From Agathobacter sp. (GTDB taxonomy: Bacteria > Bacillota > Clostridia > Lachnospirales > Lachnospiraceae), in assembly GCA_022769125.1 (NCBI GenBank), contig JALEKN010000034.1:1-55453 (forward strand): a stretch of DNA of 55,453 nt, in the 5' to 3' direction. Under the pieces are notes generated by a model, which ran no database searches, was not told where the DNA came from, and saw only the letters and a list, made by a program, of their open reading frames with translations. The translations under genes were made by a program, and so were the position numbers. This document shows, in pieces, positions 28,616-36,521 of the stretch (positions are counted from its first letter, which is position 1; every line of letters begins with the position of its first letter).

Positions 28616-29368
28616 ATGAAAAAAGGAATCTTAGTTTGGACCATTGCAGCAGTTCTGTGTATTCTATACGGAATTTGTGTGCTTGCAACAAATTCGGGAA
28701 CGGGATTCTTTCTGATATGGATTTTTCTGGGAGTCATCTGTCTGTTTTTGGCGTTGGCATCAAAGCTTGGCTTATGGAAGAAGCTTCCCAAGAGGATAAA
28801 GAGGATTTGTTGGATTCTTATGTCTTTGGGGATGTTTGTTTTCCTGCTGACGGAGGGCTTTATACTTAGCGGATTTTCCGCAAAAGGGCAAAAGAATCTG
28901 GATTATGTGATTGTGCTGGGCGCCCAGGTATACGAGAACGGACCGAGTGCGGTATTAAAATACCGGCTGGATGCGGCATATGAGTATCTGGAAAATAATC
29001 CGGATACCATCTGCATCGTGTCCGGCGGACAGGGATATAATGAGCCGTTCCCGGAGGCGGAGGGCATGAAGAATTATCTGGTGAAAAAAGGGATCGCATC
29101 GGAACGGATTCTTGAGGAGAGTACGTCGAGAAATACGATTGAAAATATCTCAAACAGTATGCAGTTCCTTGACGCTGCAAATGATTCTGTCGGAATTGTC
29201 AGCAATAATTTCCATGTTTTCCGCGCAGTGGGAATCGCCAAAAAGCAGGGAATCGTTCATGCGGAAGGAGTTGCAGCGGATACCCATTGGTTCTATCTTC
29301 CCAATAATATGTTCCGTGAATTCTTCGGAGTAGTAAAGGACACGCTTAAGGGAAATATGGTGTGGTAG
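28616..29368 (+). CDS. YdcF/SanA family (DUF218) membrane protein
   Basis: The 250-residue protein has three hydrophobic segments in its first ~90 residues, then an extracytoplasmic DUF218 domain starting LDYVIVLGAQVYENGPSAVLKYRLDAA, with IVSGGQG, STSRNTIENI and IVSNNFHVFRA. Members such as SanA and ElyC affect envelope integrity or peptidoglycan precursor use; the biochemical activity is uncertain. It begins 12 bases after ylxM, with GGGAGG upstream, in the place where ffh is expected. Confidence 0.88.
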   Translation: MKKGILVWTIAAVLCILYGICVLATNSGTGFFLIWIFLGVICLFLALASKLGLWKKLPKRIKRICWILMSLGMFVFLLTEGFILSGFSAKGQKNLDYVIVLGAQVYENGPSAVLKYRLDAAYEYLENNPDTICIVSGGQGYNEPFPEAEGMKNYLVKKGIASERILEESTSRNTIENISNSMQFLDAANDSVGIVSNNFHVFRAVGIAKKQGIVHAEGVAADTHWFYLPNNMFREFFGVVKDTLKGNMVW

Positions 29369-29393
29369 GAACGCAGAATAGGAGCAAATGGCA

Positions 29394-30683
29394 ATGAGAA
29401 AAAGACTTATAGCGATTCTTGCAATTCTTGTTACATGTATTGCGCAACCGCATAATGTGTCGGCAGGCATTTACACAACCAAGGAGGTTGAAACCCTTGC
29501 CAAGATGAAGGAGTTTGACGAGGCCATGAATCCGGGCAAGAACGGTGTGTGTGAAGTCACTCTTTACGAGGGACAGAAAATCACCACATCCGGCACACAG
29601 GGAATGCTTCTTCCGGCAGGCTGTGTTGACGACGGAGGCTTCTGTATTGGAACACACCTTGAAGCGGAGGCAGAGAATGTCCCGTACGAGCCGTTGTATT
29701 CCACGGGACGAGACCTGCGTGAGGTTGATATCACGGATTCGGAAAAGAATTCGTTCTGCCGCGTGGCATATACGATGGATTTGAAGAATTATACATATAC
29801 GACAGGAGATGACTACCGGTATGTGAATTTTGCAATCTATGGAATCAAGGCAGGAACCTATACGGTCACATATAAGCATTACAACAATGTGACAACGTAT
29901 GAGGAGTATGAGGACGAAGAGGGATTTGAATGTGTAAGAGAAGTTGAGAGTAATGAAACTTTGGATTACACCTTTAAACTCATTATCCACGTACTGCCAC
30001 AGGATGTCGAGAAACGCTACTACGTCCTTAAGCCGGGGGCGTCCTTGACGCCTAAGACACCGACTGCCGTTGATACACGCTATTATGTGTCAAGTGCGAA
30101 CGATATCAAGGTCACGAGCAAGAAGCTCGCTTTGCATGAGTATGAGGAAGTTCTTACCATAAAGGAAAATAAGAACAACATCTTTACCCAAAAGGGTAAG
30201 AAAATCGTGGCCAAGAAAAGTAAGGCTGAATATGGTCAGTGGATATCCATGTATGCACCATACTACGACTTGGAAGGGAAATTCCAAGGTGTGTCGGAAT
30301 ATTCCAGATTCCATGTCACCGTGTCCAATACTAATCTAAATTACACCAAGAAGACCATGAAGGTCGGTGATACGATTCAAATTAAGATTAAGGACGGAAC
30401 AACCTACTCCCGCATCGAGGCGTTCAAATACACCGATGAAGGAGAGGAAAGCTTTGCCTATGTATATTCTTCCGGGAAGACATATAAGGACAAGGTAAGC
30501 TACGCCGATAAGGGAAAACAGACGGTGAAATTTACTACGGAACAAAAAGGCTTCGACAAGAATGACCAAGCGTTCAAGTATGTAACCGTCAAGGCGACAA
30601 AGAAGGGAAAATGTCTCATCAAGGTATATCCTTACGAGGATGATAAAGATTACTTCTTCGTCTGCGAAATTACTGTAAAATAA
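29394..30683 (+). CDS. Secreted protein of unknown function with Ig-like C-terminal region
   Basis: A 429-residue protein with a clear signal peptide (MRKRLIAILAILV... cleaved near VSAG). The body is Lys/Tyr/Thr-rich and beta-strand rich. The C-terminal ~140 residues (FHVTVSNTNLNYTKKTMKVG onwards) resemble bacterial Ig-like (BIG) domains. No catalytic motif is recognised. ATG 29394 has GGAG nine bases upstream; ATG 29388 is too close to that site. It lies in the accessory block between ylxM and ffh. Confidence 0.65.
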   Translation: MRKRLIAILAILVTCIAQPHNVSAGIYTTKEVETLAKMKEFDEAMNPGKNGVCEVTLYEGQKITTSGTQGMLLPAGCVDDGGFCIGTHLEAEAENVPYEPLYSTGRDLREVDITDSEKNSFCRVAYTMDLKNYTYTTGDDYRYVNFAIYGIKAGTYTVTYKHYNNVTTYEEYEDEEGFECVREVESNETLDYTFKLIIHVLPQDVEKRYYVLKPGASLTPKTPTAVDTRYYVSSANDIKVTSKKLALHEYEEVLTIKENKNNIFTQKGKKIVAKKSKAEYGQWISMYAPYYDLEGKFQGVSEYSRFHVTVSNTNLNYTKKTMKVGDTIQIKIKDGTTYSRIEAFKYTDEGEESFAYVYSSGKTYKDKVSYADKGKQTVKFTTEQKGFDKNDQAFKYVTVKATKKGKCLIKVYPYEDDKDYFFVCEITVK

Positions 30684-30689
30684 CGAATG

Positions 30690-30730
30690 AGACGATTTGG
30701 AGTAACATCTAAGTCGTCTTTTTTGTTTTT
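30690..30730 (+). terminator. Intrinsic terminator after the secreted protein gene
   Basis: AGACGATTT (30690-30698) pairs with AAGTCGTCT (30711-30719), followed by TTTTTTGTTTTT. Confidence 0.85.
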
Positions 30731-30732
30731 CT

Positions 30733-30765
30733 GCTTTTTAACACAAAAGATTTTGTGTTAAAAGC
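30733..30765. repeat. Near-perfect inverted repeat
   Basis: GCTTTTTAACACAAAA and TTTTGTGTTAAAAGC are separated by two bases, with one bulged T. It stands between a terminator and the promoter of the Rpn-type gene, so it may be a second bidirectional terminator or the edge of an inserted segment. Confidence 0.65.
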
Positions 30766-30779
30766 CTTTTCATTTCCTG

Positions 30780-30817
30780 CACAAACGCTAGTAATTTCCG
30801 TTGGTTTGTGCTATAAT
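30780..30817 (+). promoter_or_regulatory. Extended -10 promoter with overlapping operator-like repeat (Rpn-type gene)
   Basis: TGCTATAAT (TATAAT at 30812-30817) is an extended -10 box without a clear -35. CACAAAC (30780-30786) and GTTTGTG (30804-30810) form an inverted repeat spanning the -35 region, as a repressor site might. Confidence 0.5.
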
Positions 30818-30897
30818 AGCCCTAACAAAGGATGTTCACTTGAGAAAATCCTTTGGGCTTTCTCGTAACTTTCATAAGAGAAAAAGAGGAAAAATAA

Positions 30898-31719
30898 TTG
30901 CTAGAACAGTATTCAAAAGTAACACAGGAGACCGCTGAAAACCTTCGTATTATTGACGATGCGTTATTCAGACTCATAGCGGAAAAGAAAGAAGTTTGTC
31001 AAGAAATATTAAGAACTCTTCTTGATATGCCGAACCTTAAAGTCTTATCCGTTAAGGCACAACATCTTATTAAGAGCCTTCATCGGGAGATTACGCTCGA
31101 TGCGCTTTGCATTCTTGATAATGGTTCTCTCGGTAATATTGAAATGCAGAAGGGTAACGCAAATGATGATATTGCAAGAACAAGGTTTCATGCATCTGCG
31201 ATAACTGCACAGTATACTCCAAAAGGAACTGATTTTTCAGATATACCGGACATCACAATTCTGTATATTACGGAATATGATGCCCTTAGAAACAATCAGA
31301 CTGTTACTCATGTTTCAAGGTGCATGAAGACGGAAAAGGGATATACTCCCGTAGATGACGGTGAAGACATCATTTTTGCAAACACGTATGTAAACGATGG
31401 AAGCGACAAGTCCGAGTTGCTACAACTAATGCTTAACAAGAAATCGTTTTACAACGAAAAATTCCCCGCTATCAGCAACGCGGTTAAATATTTTAAGGAC
31501 ACCGAAGGAGGTCGAGGCGAAGTGTGCAAATCCGTTGAAATTTATGCAAAAGAATATGCAAAAGAATATGCAAAAGAATATGCAAGAAAAATTCGTGAAG
31601 AAGATATCCAAAAGATGCTTCGTGCCGGAAAGACTGCAAGCCAGATTGCCGATTTTTGCGGATATGATTTGACGGAGGTTGAGGAAGCCGAGAAGGCACT
31701 TCTTTCAACTGCAGAATAA
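30898..31719 (+). CDS. Rpn family recombination-promoting nuclease / putative transposase (PD-(D/E)XK)
   Basis: The 273-residue protein opens with the family pattern (ENLRIIDDALFRLIAEKKEV), then the nuclease core EITLDAL (Asp68) and GNIEMQKG (Glu82-x-Gln84), the D-E-x-Q arrangement of PD-(D/E)XK enzymes, and DIPDITILYITEYD. The C-terminus carries three YAKE repeats and a helix-turn-helix-like tail (MLRAGKTASQIADFCGYDLTEVE). Rpn proteins are DNA endonucleases that stimulate RecA-independent recombination. The start is TTG with AGAGGA seven bases upstream. A terminator follows. Confidence 0.85.
   Translation: MLEQYSKVTQETAENLRIIDDALFRLIAEKKEVCQEILRTLLDMPNLKVLSVKAQHLIKSLHREITLDALCILDNGSLGNIEMQKGNANDDIARTRFHASAITAQYTPKGTDFSDIPDITILYITEYDALRNNQTVTHVSRCMKTEKGYTPVDDGEDIIFANTYVNDGSDKSELLQLMLNKKSFYNEKFPAISNAVKYFKDTEGGRGEVCKSVEIYAKEYAKEYAKEYARKIREEDIQKMLRAGKTASQIADFCGYDLTEVEEAEKALLSTAE
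31543..31578 (+). repeat. 12-bp tandem repeat inside the Rpn-type gene
   Basis: Three perfect copies of TATGCAAAAGAA, encoding YAKE, with a partial fourth. Because the unit is a multiple of three, copy-number changes would keep the frame. Confidence 0.9.
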
Positions 31720-31734
31720 GAGAAAGCAAACAGG

Positions 31735-31762
31735 AGAGTCAACCGTAGGGTTGGCTCTTTTC
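31735..31762 (+). terminator. Intrinsic terminator after the Rpn-type gene
   Basis: AGAGTCAACC (31735-31744) pairs with GGTTGGCTCT (31749-31758), followed by TTTT. Confidence 0.85.
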
Positions 31763-31764
31763 CG

Positions 31765-32061
31765 TTTATATAAATTTACATAAAATTACATAAAAACAGC
31801 ATGAGAGTAGACAGGATATATGTGAGACTTAATACTTAAGTTAAGTACATGTTTTAAATAAATATAGATAAATTTACATAAAACAAGCAAGAAGAGATAA
31901 GATTCAATAATTTTATCTAACTTTAGATAAAATCAGATAAATTTATGGAAGACATGCAGGCATGAGTAAAGTAAAGTAAAACTAGACATAAATACGCAAA
32001 TATGCATAAAAATAGATAAAATAAACAGATTTATATAAATTTACATAAAATTACATAAAAA
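31765..32061. repeat. AT-rich non-coding region bounded by 32-bp direct repeats
   Basis: A 32-bp sequence starting TTTATATAAATTTACATAAA occurs at 31765-31796 and again at 32030-32061. Between them lie diverged pieces (TAGATAAATTTACATAAAA near 31865, CAGATAAATTTA near 31930). There is no open frame. The stretch lies between the convergent terminators of the Rpn-type gene and the reverse-strand secreted protein gene. Confidence 0.7.
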
Positions 32062-32091
32062 ACAGAGGCAATGAAAAATTCATTGCCTCTG
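32057..32091 (-). terminator. Terminator of the reverse-strand secreted protein gene
   Basis: CAGAGGCAATGAA (32063-32075) pairs with TTCATTGCCTCTG (32079-32091); on the minus strand TTTTTT follows (32062-32057). Confidence 0.92.
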
Positions 32092-32097
32092 AGAGAG

Positions 32098-33651
32098 CTA
32101 TCGGTAAACAACTTCACCATGTTGGTTGTAATAACGGATAGGAACATTCGTAGTATAACAAGTAATATGAGTAGATTGAGGAGCATTTATGTTGTAGACA
32201 TTCATGCTCTCAAATTTCACATAGTTGCCGTCATAATCATATCCGCCTTTAATCTTATACTTCTCCTCGATATCAGAGCCATAGCGCGTAAAAACAAACA
32301 TAGAACGGGTATTTGGATAAGAGTTCTCAATAGCCCAATAAAAACCAGTAGCAGGGTCGTTCCAATACCTTTCCCCATAAGTGCCGCCGCCGCAGGCAAT
32401 AAAAGTCTTTCGGTCAGCAGAAACGTCGTAAATAACCTCATAATGAGTAGGATAGTAAATAATATCCCCCACATGAAGATTCGTAAAATCGGTATGTACC
32501 GTTACAGGCAAATCGCCAAAAATAAGACCCGACATAAAGATAGCCTGCCCGTTACACCCATCGCAACCATAAGAACCCTCACCAAAAAGTTCGGAGTTCG
32601 CATAGGTCTTTAAGATTTCACGTCCCTCGTCCTCAGAAAGAATCTCGTCATCATAATCATACTTATTCAGACCACAGTTCTTGCAGACGTAGGTATAAAT
32701 CTTGTGATGAGGCTTCCAGTATTTACCATTTGATGCACCAAACTTGCAAGCGTTTGTCATATCCTCGGTTGGTTCTATGGTCAAGAATCCCTTTGCAAAA
32801 ACACAGTTAGGAGTGAAAGAACGACGAGGATTCAAGTCAACAACGTTTCCGTCGCTATCCTTGTAGGTCATAAAAGCAGCAGCCGGAAGAGACTCTACAA
32901 GCTCCCACTTGTGAGCAGAACCACAGGAAGCGGTCACAAGAGTACTATATACCTTTCCCTTAGTGTCAGTACAGGAAATGACAGTAGTACCATAGCCAAC
33001 ACCCTTTAACTTGCCACCCTTATCAATCGTCGCAACCGAAGTGTCAGACGACTTCCAAGACTTCACCTTATTCTTTCCACTTAAAGACAAGGAATACGTC
33101 TTTTTAGAACTCAAGTTAATGTTTTTTGGTGTGCCCTTAATCTTATCATTTGTTACATATACCTTAAATTTACGGGTATAGCCAACTTCATCAAGGTCAT
33201 TGCCTGCAAGAAACTTTACCGTAATAGTGGCAACACCGTTCTTTTTTGCAGTAATTTTTCCTTTCTTGCTTACCATTGCAACAGACTTATTGGATGAAGA
33301 AACCGTAAAATCCTTATAGCTTCTGTCATCTAAACCATCACATGTGTAATAGCCGAGAGTGTAAAATTTAAGAGAATACGTATCGCCTTTCTTTAAATTC
33401 ATATCATACGCATTACCGTAAATAGTATCCATACCCTGCGAAACCATGTGTCTATATCTCATATCCGCAACGAAATAGTTATATTCATCTCTATCAATCT
33501 CCCCGCCAGCAAGCCAATCAAGTAATTCTTCTGCACTACTTCCACGCTTCTTTGCTGCCTCTACCGGCATAGCAGTAGCAGTAATAACCGTAGCGAACAT
33601 AAGCAACGCTGCAATCATTCTAGTTACGTTCTTGTAAATCTTCTTTTTCAT
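32098..33651 (-). CDS. Secreted protein with Ig-like domains and a possible papain-like cysteine domain
   Basis: The 517-residue protein has a signal peptide (MKKKIYKNVTRM..., cleavage near VEAA), then two bacterial Ig-like (BIG2) modules with SSSNKSVAMVSKKGKITAKK and WKSSDTSVATIDKGGKLKG. A Cys/His-rich part follows with CKNCG. The C-terminal ~150 residues contain CDGCNGQAIFMSGLIFG and, about 37 residues later, HVGDIIYYPTHYEVIYDV, similar in order to the Cys...His of NlpC/P60 or CHAP enzymes (Cys366, His403). Enzyme activity is inferred, not shown. ATG 33651 has GGAGGG eight bases upstream; the TTG two codons earlier is too close to it. Confidence 0.72.
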   Translation of the reverse strand: MKKKIYKNVTRMIAALLMFATVITATAMPVEAAKKRGSSAEELLDWLAGGEIDRDEYNYFVADMRYRHMVSQGMDTIYGNAYDMNLKKGDTYSLKFYTLGYYTCDGLDDRSYKDFTVSSSNKSVAMVSKKGKITAKKNGVATITVKFLAGNDLDEVGYTRKFKVYVTNDKIKGTPKNINLSSKKTYSLSLSGKNKVKSWKSSDTSVATIDKGGKLKGVGYGTTVISCTDTKGKVYSTLVTASCGSAHKWELVESLPAAAFMTYKDSDGNVVDLNPRRSFTPNCVFAKGFLTIEPTEDMTNACKFGASNGKYWKPHHKIYTYVCKNCGLNKYDYDDEILSEDEGREILKTYANSELFGEGSYGCDGCNGQAIFMSGLIFGDLPVTVHTDFTNLHVGDIIYYPTHYEVIYDVSADRKTFIACGGGTYGERYWNDPATGFYWAIENSYPNTRSMFVFTRYGSDIEEKYKIKGGYDYDGNYVKFESMNVYNINAPQSTHITCYTTNVPIRYYNQHGEVVYR

Positions 33652-33692
33652 AATCAAAACCCTCCTTAACAGGTAATATTGTCAATATTTGG

Positions 33693-33709
33693 AAGTACAA
33701 AATGTACTT
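33693..33709. promoter_or_regulatory. Operator-like inverted repeat upstream of the reverse-strand gene
   Basis: AAGTACA-AAA-TGTACTT is a perfect 7-bp inverted repeat 42 bases before the start codon of the reverse-strand secreted protein. It may be a regulator site or a leader hairpin. No clear promoter was found beside it. Confidence 0.4.
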
Positions 33710-33784
33710 TTCTTCTAATCATATATTACCATATCTGCGTAGTAATATAAAAAATTTTTTACATTCGCGATTGAAAATAGAGCA

Positions 33785-33820
33785 ATAAAAACAGCCGCCA
33801 CTTGCAGTAGTGACGGCTGT
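33785..33820 (-). terminator. Terminator of the decayed Rpn-type gene
   Basis: ACAGCCG(C)CACT and AGTG(A)CGGCTGT form a stem (33791-33820). On the minus strand TTTTTATT follows. It lies 24 bases beyond the remnant's stop codon. Confidence 0.8.
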
Positions 33821-33843
33821 TTGTAAAATAGTGGATTTTTTGC

Positions 33844-34228
33844 CTACGACTCCATATTCTTCCGAAATGTATCAACATCAACGCCTGCTTTTTGAGCTGC
33901 CTGTTCGATTGTTATGATTCCGTTTGAGACCAACTCTATAAGAATTGATTTCTTACCTTGCTCGATACCTTGCGCAATACCACGCTCGATTCCTCGTTGC
34001 TCCACACGGTCTCATACTTCACACATGGTGATTTTTCCTTCTTCTGCTATTAAGTCATTTTCCATTTTTTCAAATCGGTTATCATTCGTCAAAACGGACA
34101 TTAATTTCAACACTTCATCAACATGGTGTATTACACAGTTCGTCTTCTTTCAGCAGGTGTTCTCCATGAAACAGGAGAACATTCACAATATTGGCAAATA
34201 CATCATTGTAATCTGCCAGTATGGGCAA
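33844..34228 (-). pseudogene. Decayed Rpn family nuclease/transposase gene
   Basis: On the minus strand, from TTG near 34228, a family-like N-terminus (ADYNDVFANIVNVLLFHGE) is readable. After about 34145 the frame shifts and the homology jumps to the C-terminal part (NCVIHHVDEVLKLMSVLTND, then AEEGKITMCEV), so the nuclease core is deleted. A TGA at 34012-34014, probably from TGG (Trp), interrupts the remaining frame before DRVEQRGIERGIAQGIEQGK and the true stop at 33844. A promoter-like TTGCGA-17-TATATA (34290-34318) and a hairpin with T run (34257-34290) remain upstream. It is non-functional. Confidence 0.8.
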
Positions 34229-34453
34229 TCTTTGGTACACGCCAAAGAGTTGCGCTTGATAAAAAAGAGCGGAATAGTTATTCCTCTTTTATATAGATTC
34301 TGAATGTGGTTTTCGCAATATACAAAAAATCGGAAAAAATTTTCTCTTACGCCCATACTAATAGCATGTATGAATTTGGACATCATGCATCTATTTCCCT
34401 TAAAAATGTTCAAAGTGGTAGAGGTGCTGCCTTTTTGTGTAAAGAAAAAATAC
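34229..34453. other. Non-coding junction before ffh
   Basis: AT-rich DNA with no supported gene. It holds the relic promoter (minus strand, TATATA 34290-34295, TTGCGA 34313-34318) and leader hairpin of the decayed Rpn-type gene (AAAAGAG...CTCTTTT, 34263-34290). The rest, to the ffh promoter, shows nothing recognisable. Confidence 0.5.
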
Positions 34454-34482
34454 TTGACACCGATGCGTATGTATGATAATCT
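34454..34482 (+). promoter_or_regulatory. Promoter of the ffh operon
   Basis: TTGACA (34454-34459), 17-bp spacer, TAATCT (34477-34482); GATAAT with 15-bp spacing is an alternative -10. It is 34 bases before the ffh start and lies at the right edge of the accessory block. Confidence 0.72.
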
Positions 34483-34515
34483 AACCAAGGTCGTTAAAAA
34501 GAGCGAGGGTGAATT

Positions 34516-35883
34516 ATGGCATTTGACAGCTTATCCGAAAAACTTCAGAATGTGTTCAAGAACCTTCGCAGCAAGGGCCGATTGACGGAGGAGGACGTGA
34601 AATCCGCCTTGAAAGAAGTCAAGATGGCACTGTTGGAAGCGGATGTTAATTTCCGCGTGGTGAAGCAGTTCGTAAAGGATGTCGAGGCACGGGCAATCGG
34701 TCAGGACGTTATGAACGGACTCAATCCCGGTCAGATGGTGATTAAGATCGTCAACGAAGAGATGGTCAGACTTATGGGATCGGAGACCACCGAGATTGCA
34801 ATGCGCCCGGGCAAGGAGCTTACGATTATCATGATGGTAGGTCTTCAGGGAGCAGGTAAGACCACCACAACCGCAAAAATTGCGGGCAAGCTCAAGCAGA
34901 AGGGCAAGAAGACCTTGCTTGCCGCCTGTGACGTGTATCGTCCCGCAGCGATTGAACAGCTGCAGATTAACGGACAAAAGCAGGGCGTTGAGGTGTTCTC
35001 CCTGGGAGATAAGGAGAAGCCGGCGAATATTGCAAAAGCAGCCGTGCAGCACGCAGAGAAAAATGAATACAACGTGCTCATCATCGATACCGCGGGACGT
35101 CTCCATGTAGACGAAGACATGATGGCGGAGCTGGTGGAAATCAAAAATACGGTGGATGTTTTTCAGACGATTCTGGTGGTCGATGCCATGACCGGTCAGG
35201 ATGCGGTGAACGTTGCCGGAACCTTTGAAGAGAAGATCGGAATTGACGGTGTAGTCCTTACGAAGCTCGACGGCGATACCAGAGGCGGCGCAGCACTTTC
35301 TATCCGCGCGGTGACCGGTAAGCCAATCCTGTACGCCGGCATGGGAGAGAAGCTGTCAGATCTTGAACAGTTCTATCCGGATCGTATGGCATCACGAATC
35401 CTTGGCATGGGCGATGTACTTACCATGATCGAGAAAGCGCAGGAGAATATTGACGAAGAAAAAGCCAAAGTCCTTGAGCAGAAGATGCGCAAGAATGAAT
35501 TTGACTTTGAGATGTATTTAGAGTCCATGGGACAGATGAAAAAGTTAGGCGGTCTGTCCAGCCTGATGGGTATGATGCCGGGCATGGGACTCGGCGGCAA
35601 GATGCCGGACATGGATACGGATGCGATGGAGAAGAATATGGCGCGGACAGAGGCGATCATCTACTCTATGACTCCGAAGGAGCGGCGCAATCCGAACCTT
35701 CTGAACCCGAGCAGAAAGAACCGCATTGCAAAGGGCGCAGGTGTGGATATCGCAGAGGTCAACCGGCTGGTCAAGCAGTTTGAACAGACCAAGAAGCTCA
35801 TGAAGCAGATGCCGGGAATGATGGGCGGTAAGAAGGGCAAAGGAAGAGGCTTTGGTAATATGTTTAAGGGACTTCCGTTTTAA
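34516..35883 (+). CDS. ffh: Signal recognition particle protein Ffh (SRP54)
   Basis: GTPase that binds SRP RNA and signal sequences and targets nascent membrane proteins to FtsY. The 455-residue protein has the N domain, G domain with GLQGAGKTTTTAKIAGKL, DTAGRLHVDEDMM and TKLDGDTRGGAALS, and the Met-rich M domain (MGMMPGMGLGGKMP, MKQMPGMMGG). GAGGGTG precedes ATG. It leads ffh-rpsP-khpA but is separated from its usual partner ylxM. Confidence 0.98.
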   Translation: MAFDSLSEKLQNVFKNLRSKGRLTEEDVKSALKEVKMALLEADVNFRVVKQFVKDVEARAIGQDVMNGLNPGQMVIKIVNEEMVRLMGSETTEIAMRPGKELTIIMMVGLQGAGKTTTTAKIAGKLKQKGKKTLLAACDVYRPAAIEQLQINGQKQGVEVFSLGDKEKPANIAKAAVQHAEKNEYNVLIIDTAGRLHVDEDMMAELVEIKNTVDVFQTILVVDAMTGQDAVNVAGTFEEKIGIDGVVLTKLDGDTRGGAALSIRAVTGKPILYAGMGEKLSDLEQFYPDRMASRILGMGDVLTMIEKAQENIDEEKAKVLEQKMRKNEFDFEMYLESMGQMKKLGGLSSLMGMMPGMGLGGKMPDMDTDAMEKNMARTEAIIYSMTPKERRNPNLLNPSRKNRIAKGAGVDIAEVNRLVKQFEQTKKLMKQMPGMMGGKKGKGRGFGNMFKGLPF

Positions 35884-35953
35884 CAAGTGTTTTCAAAAGT
35901 TAATATGCTTTTGATATATATTTATGACAGAATCTTATGAGGAGGTGAAAAAG

Positions 35954-36199
35954 ATGGCAGTAAAGATCAGATTAAGAAGAATGGGACAGAAGAAGGCTCC
36001 TTTCTATAGAATTATTGTTGCAGATTCCAGATCTCCAAGAGATGGAAGATGCATCGAAGAGATTGGAACTTATGATCCAACCAAGAATCCTACCGAGTAT
36101 CATGTGAACGAAGAGCTGGCTAAGAAGTGGTTAGCAGACGGAGCACAGCCAACAGAGACCGTTGCTCGTATTTTCAAGAGCGCTGGTATCGAAAAGTAA
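35954..36199 (+). CDS. rpsP: 30S ribosomal protein S16
   Basis: The 81-residue protein matches bS16: [46 protein letters not shown] 35954 follows a very strong AGGAGGTG; the in-frame ATG at 35924 is upstream of that site and adds residues foreign to the family. Confidence 0.98.
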   Translation: MAVKIRLRRMGQKKAPFYRIIVADSRSPRDGRCIEEIGTYDPTKNPTEYHVNEELAKKWLADGAQPTETVARIFKSAGIEK

Positions 36200-36218
36200 G
36201 ATCCCGGAGGTGGACGTA

Positions 36219-36449
36219 ATGAAAGAATTAGTTGAAGTAATTGCAAAATCATTAGTCGATAATCCGGATGAGGTTGTTGTAACTGAAACCGAGAACGAGA
36301 AAGCAATTGTTTTGGAATTACGTGTTGCACAGTCTGACATGGGCAAAGTGATCGGCAAGCAGGGACGTATTGCAAAAGCAATTCGCTCTGTGGTAAAGGC
36401 CGCTGCCTCAAAAGAAGACAAAAAAGTTATTGTGGAAATTGCACAGTAG
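36219..36449 (+). CDS. khpA: KH domain RNA-binding protein KhpA
   Basis: The 76-residue protein ends in a single KH domain with the GKVIGKQGRIAKAIRSVV loop. KhpA forms a complex with KhpB/EloR and affects cell elongation and sRNA binding in Gram-positive bacteria. GGAGGTG lies before ATG 36219, 19 bases after rpsP. Confidence 0.95.
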   Translation: MKELVEVIAKSLVDNPDEVVVTETENEKAIVLELRVAQSDMGKVIGKQGRIAKAIRSVVKAAASKEDKKVIVEIAQ

Positions 36450-36454
36450 CGGAC

Positions 36455-36490
36455 AAACCGTCCCGGGCTTTATGCTTAGGACGGTTTTTT
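36455..36490 (+). terminator. Terminator/attenuator between khpA and rimM
   Basis: AAACCGTCC (36455-36463) pairs with GGACGGTTT (36479-36487), followed by TTT. It would at least partly separate ffh-rpsP-khpA from rimM-trmD. Confidence 0.85.
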
Positions 36491-36521
36491 ACATTATATT
36501 CTAATACAGAAAGAGCGAAAA

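Noticed and set aside
32071-32613. Plus-strand open frame opposite the 3' end of the reverse-strand secreted protein
   Set aside because: It begins within the terminator and is a shadow of the true gene; no domain or start signal supports it.
36455-36521. Possible separate promoter for rimM
   Set aside because: Only weak TATATT-like sequences follow the terminator and no matching -35 box at acceptable spacing was found.
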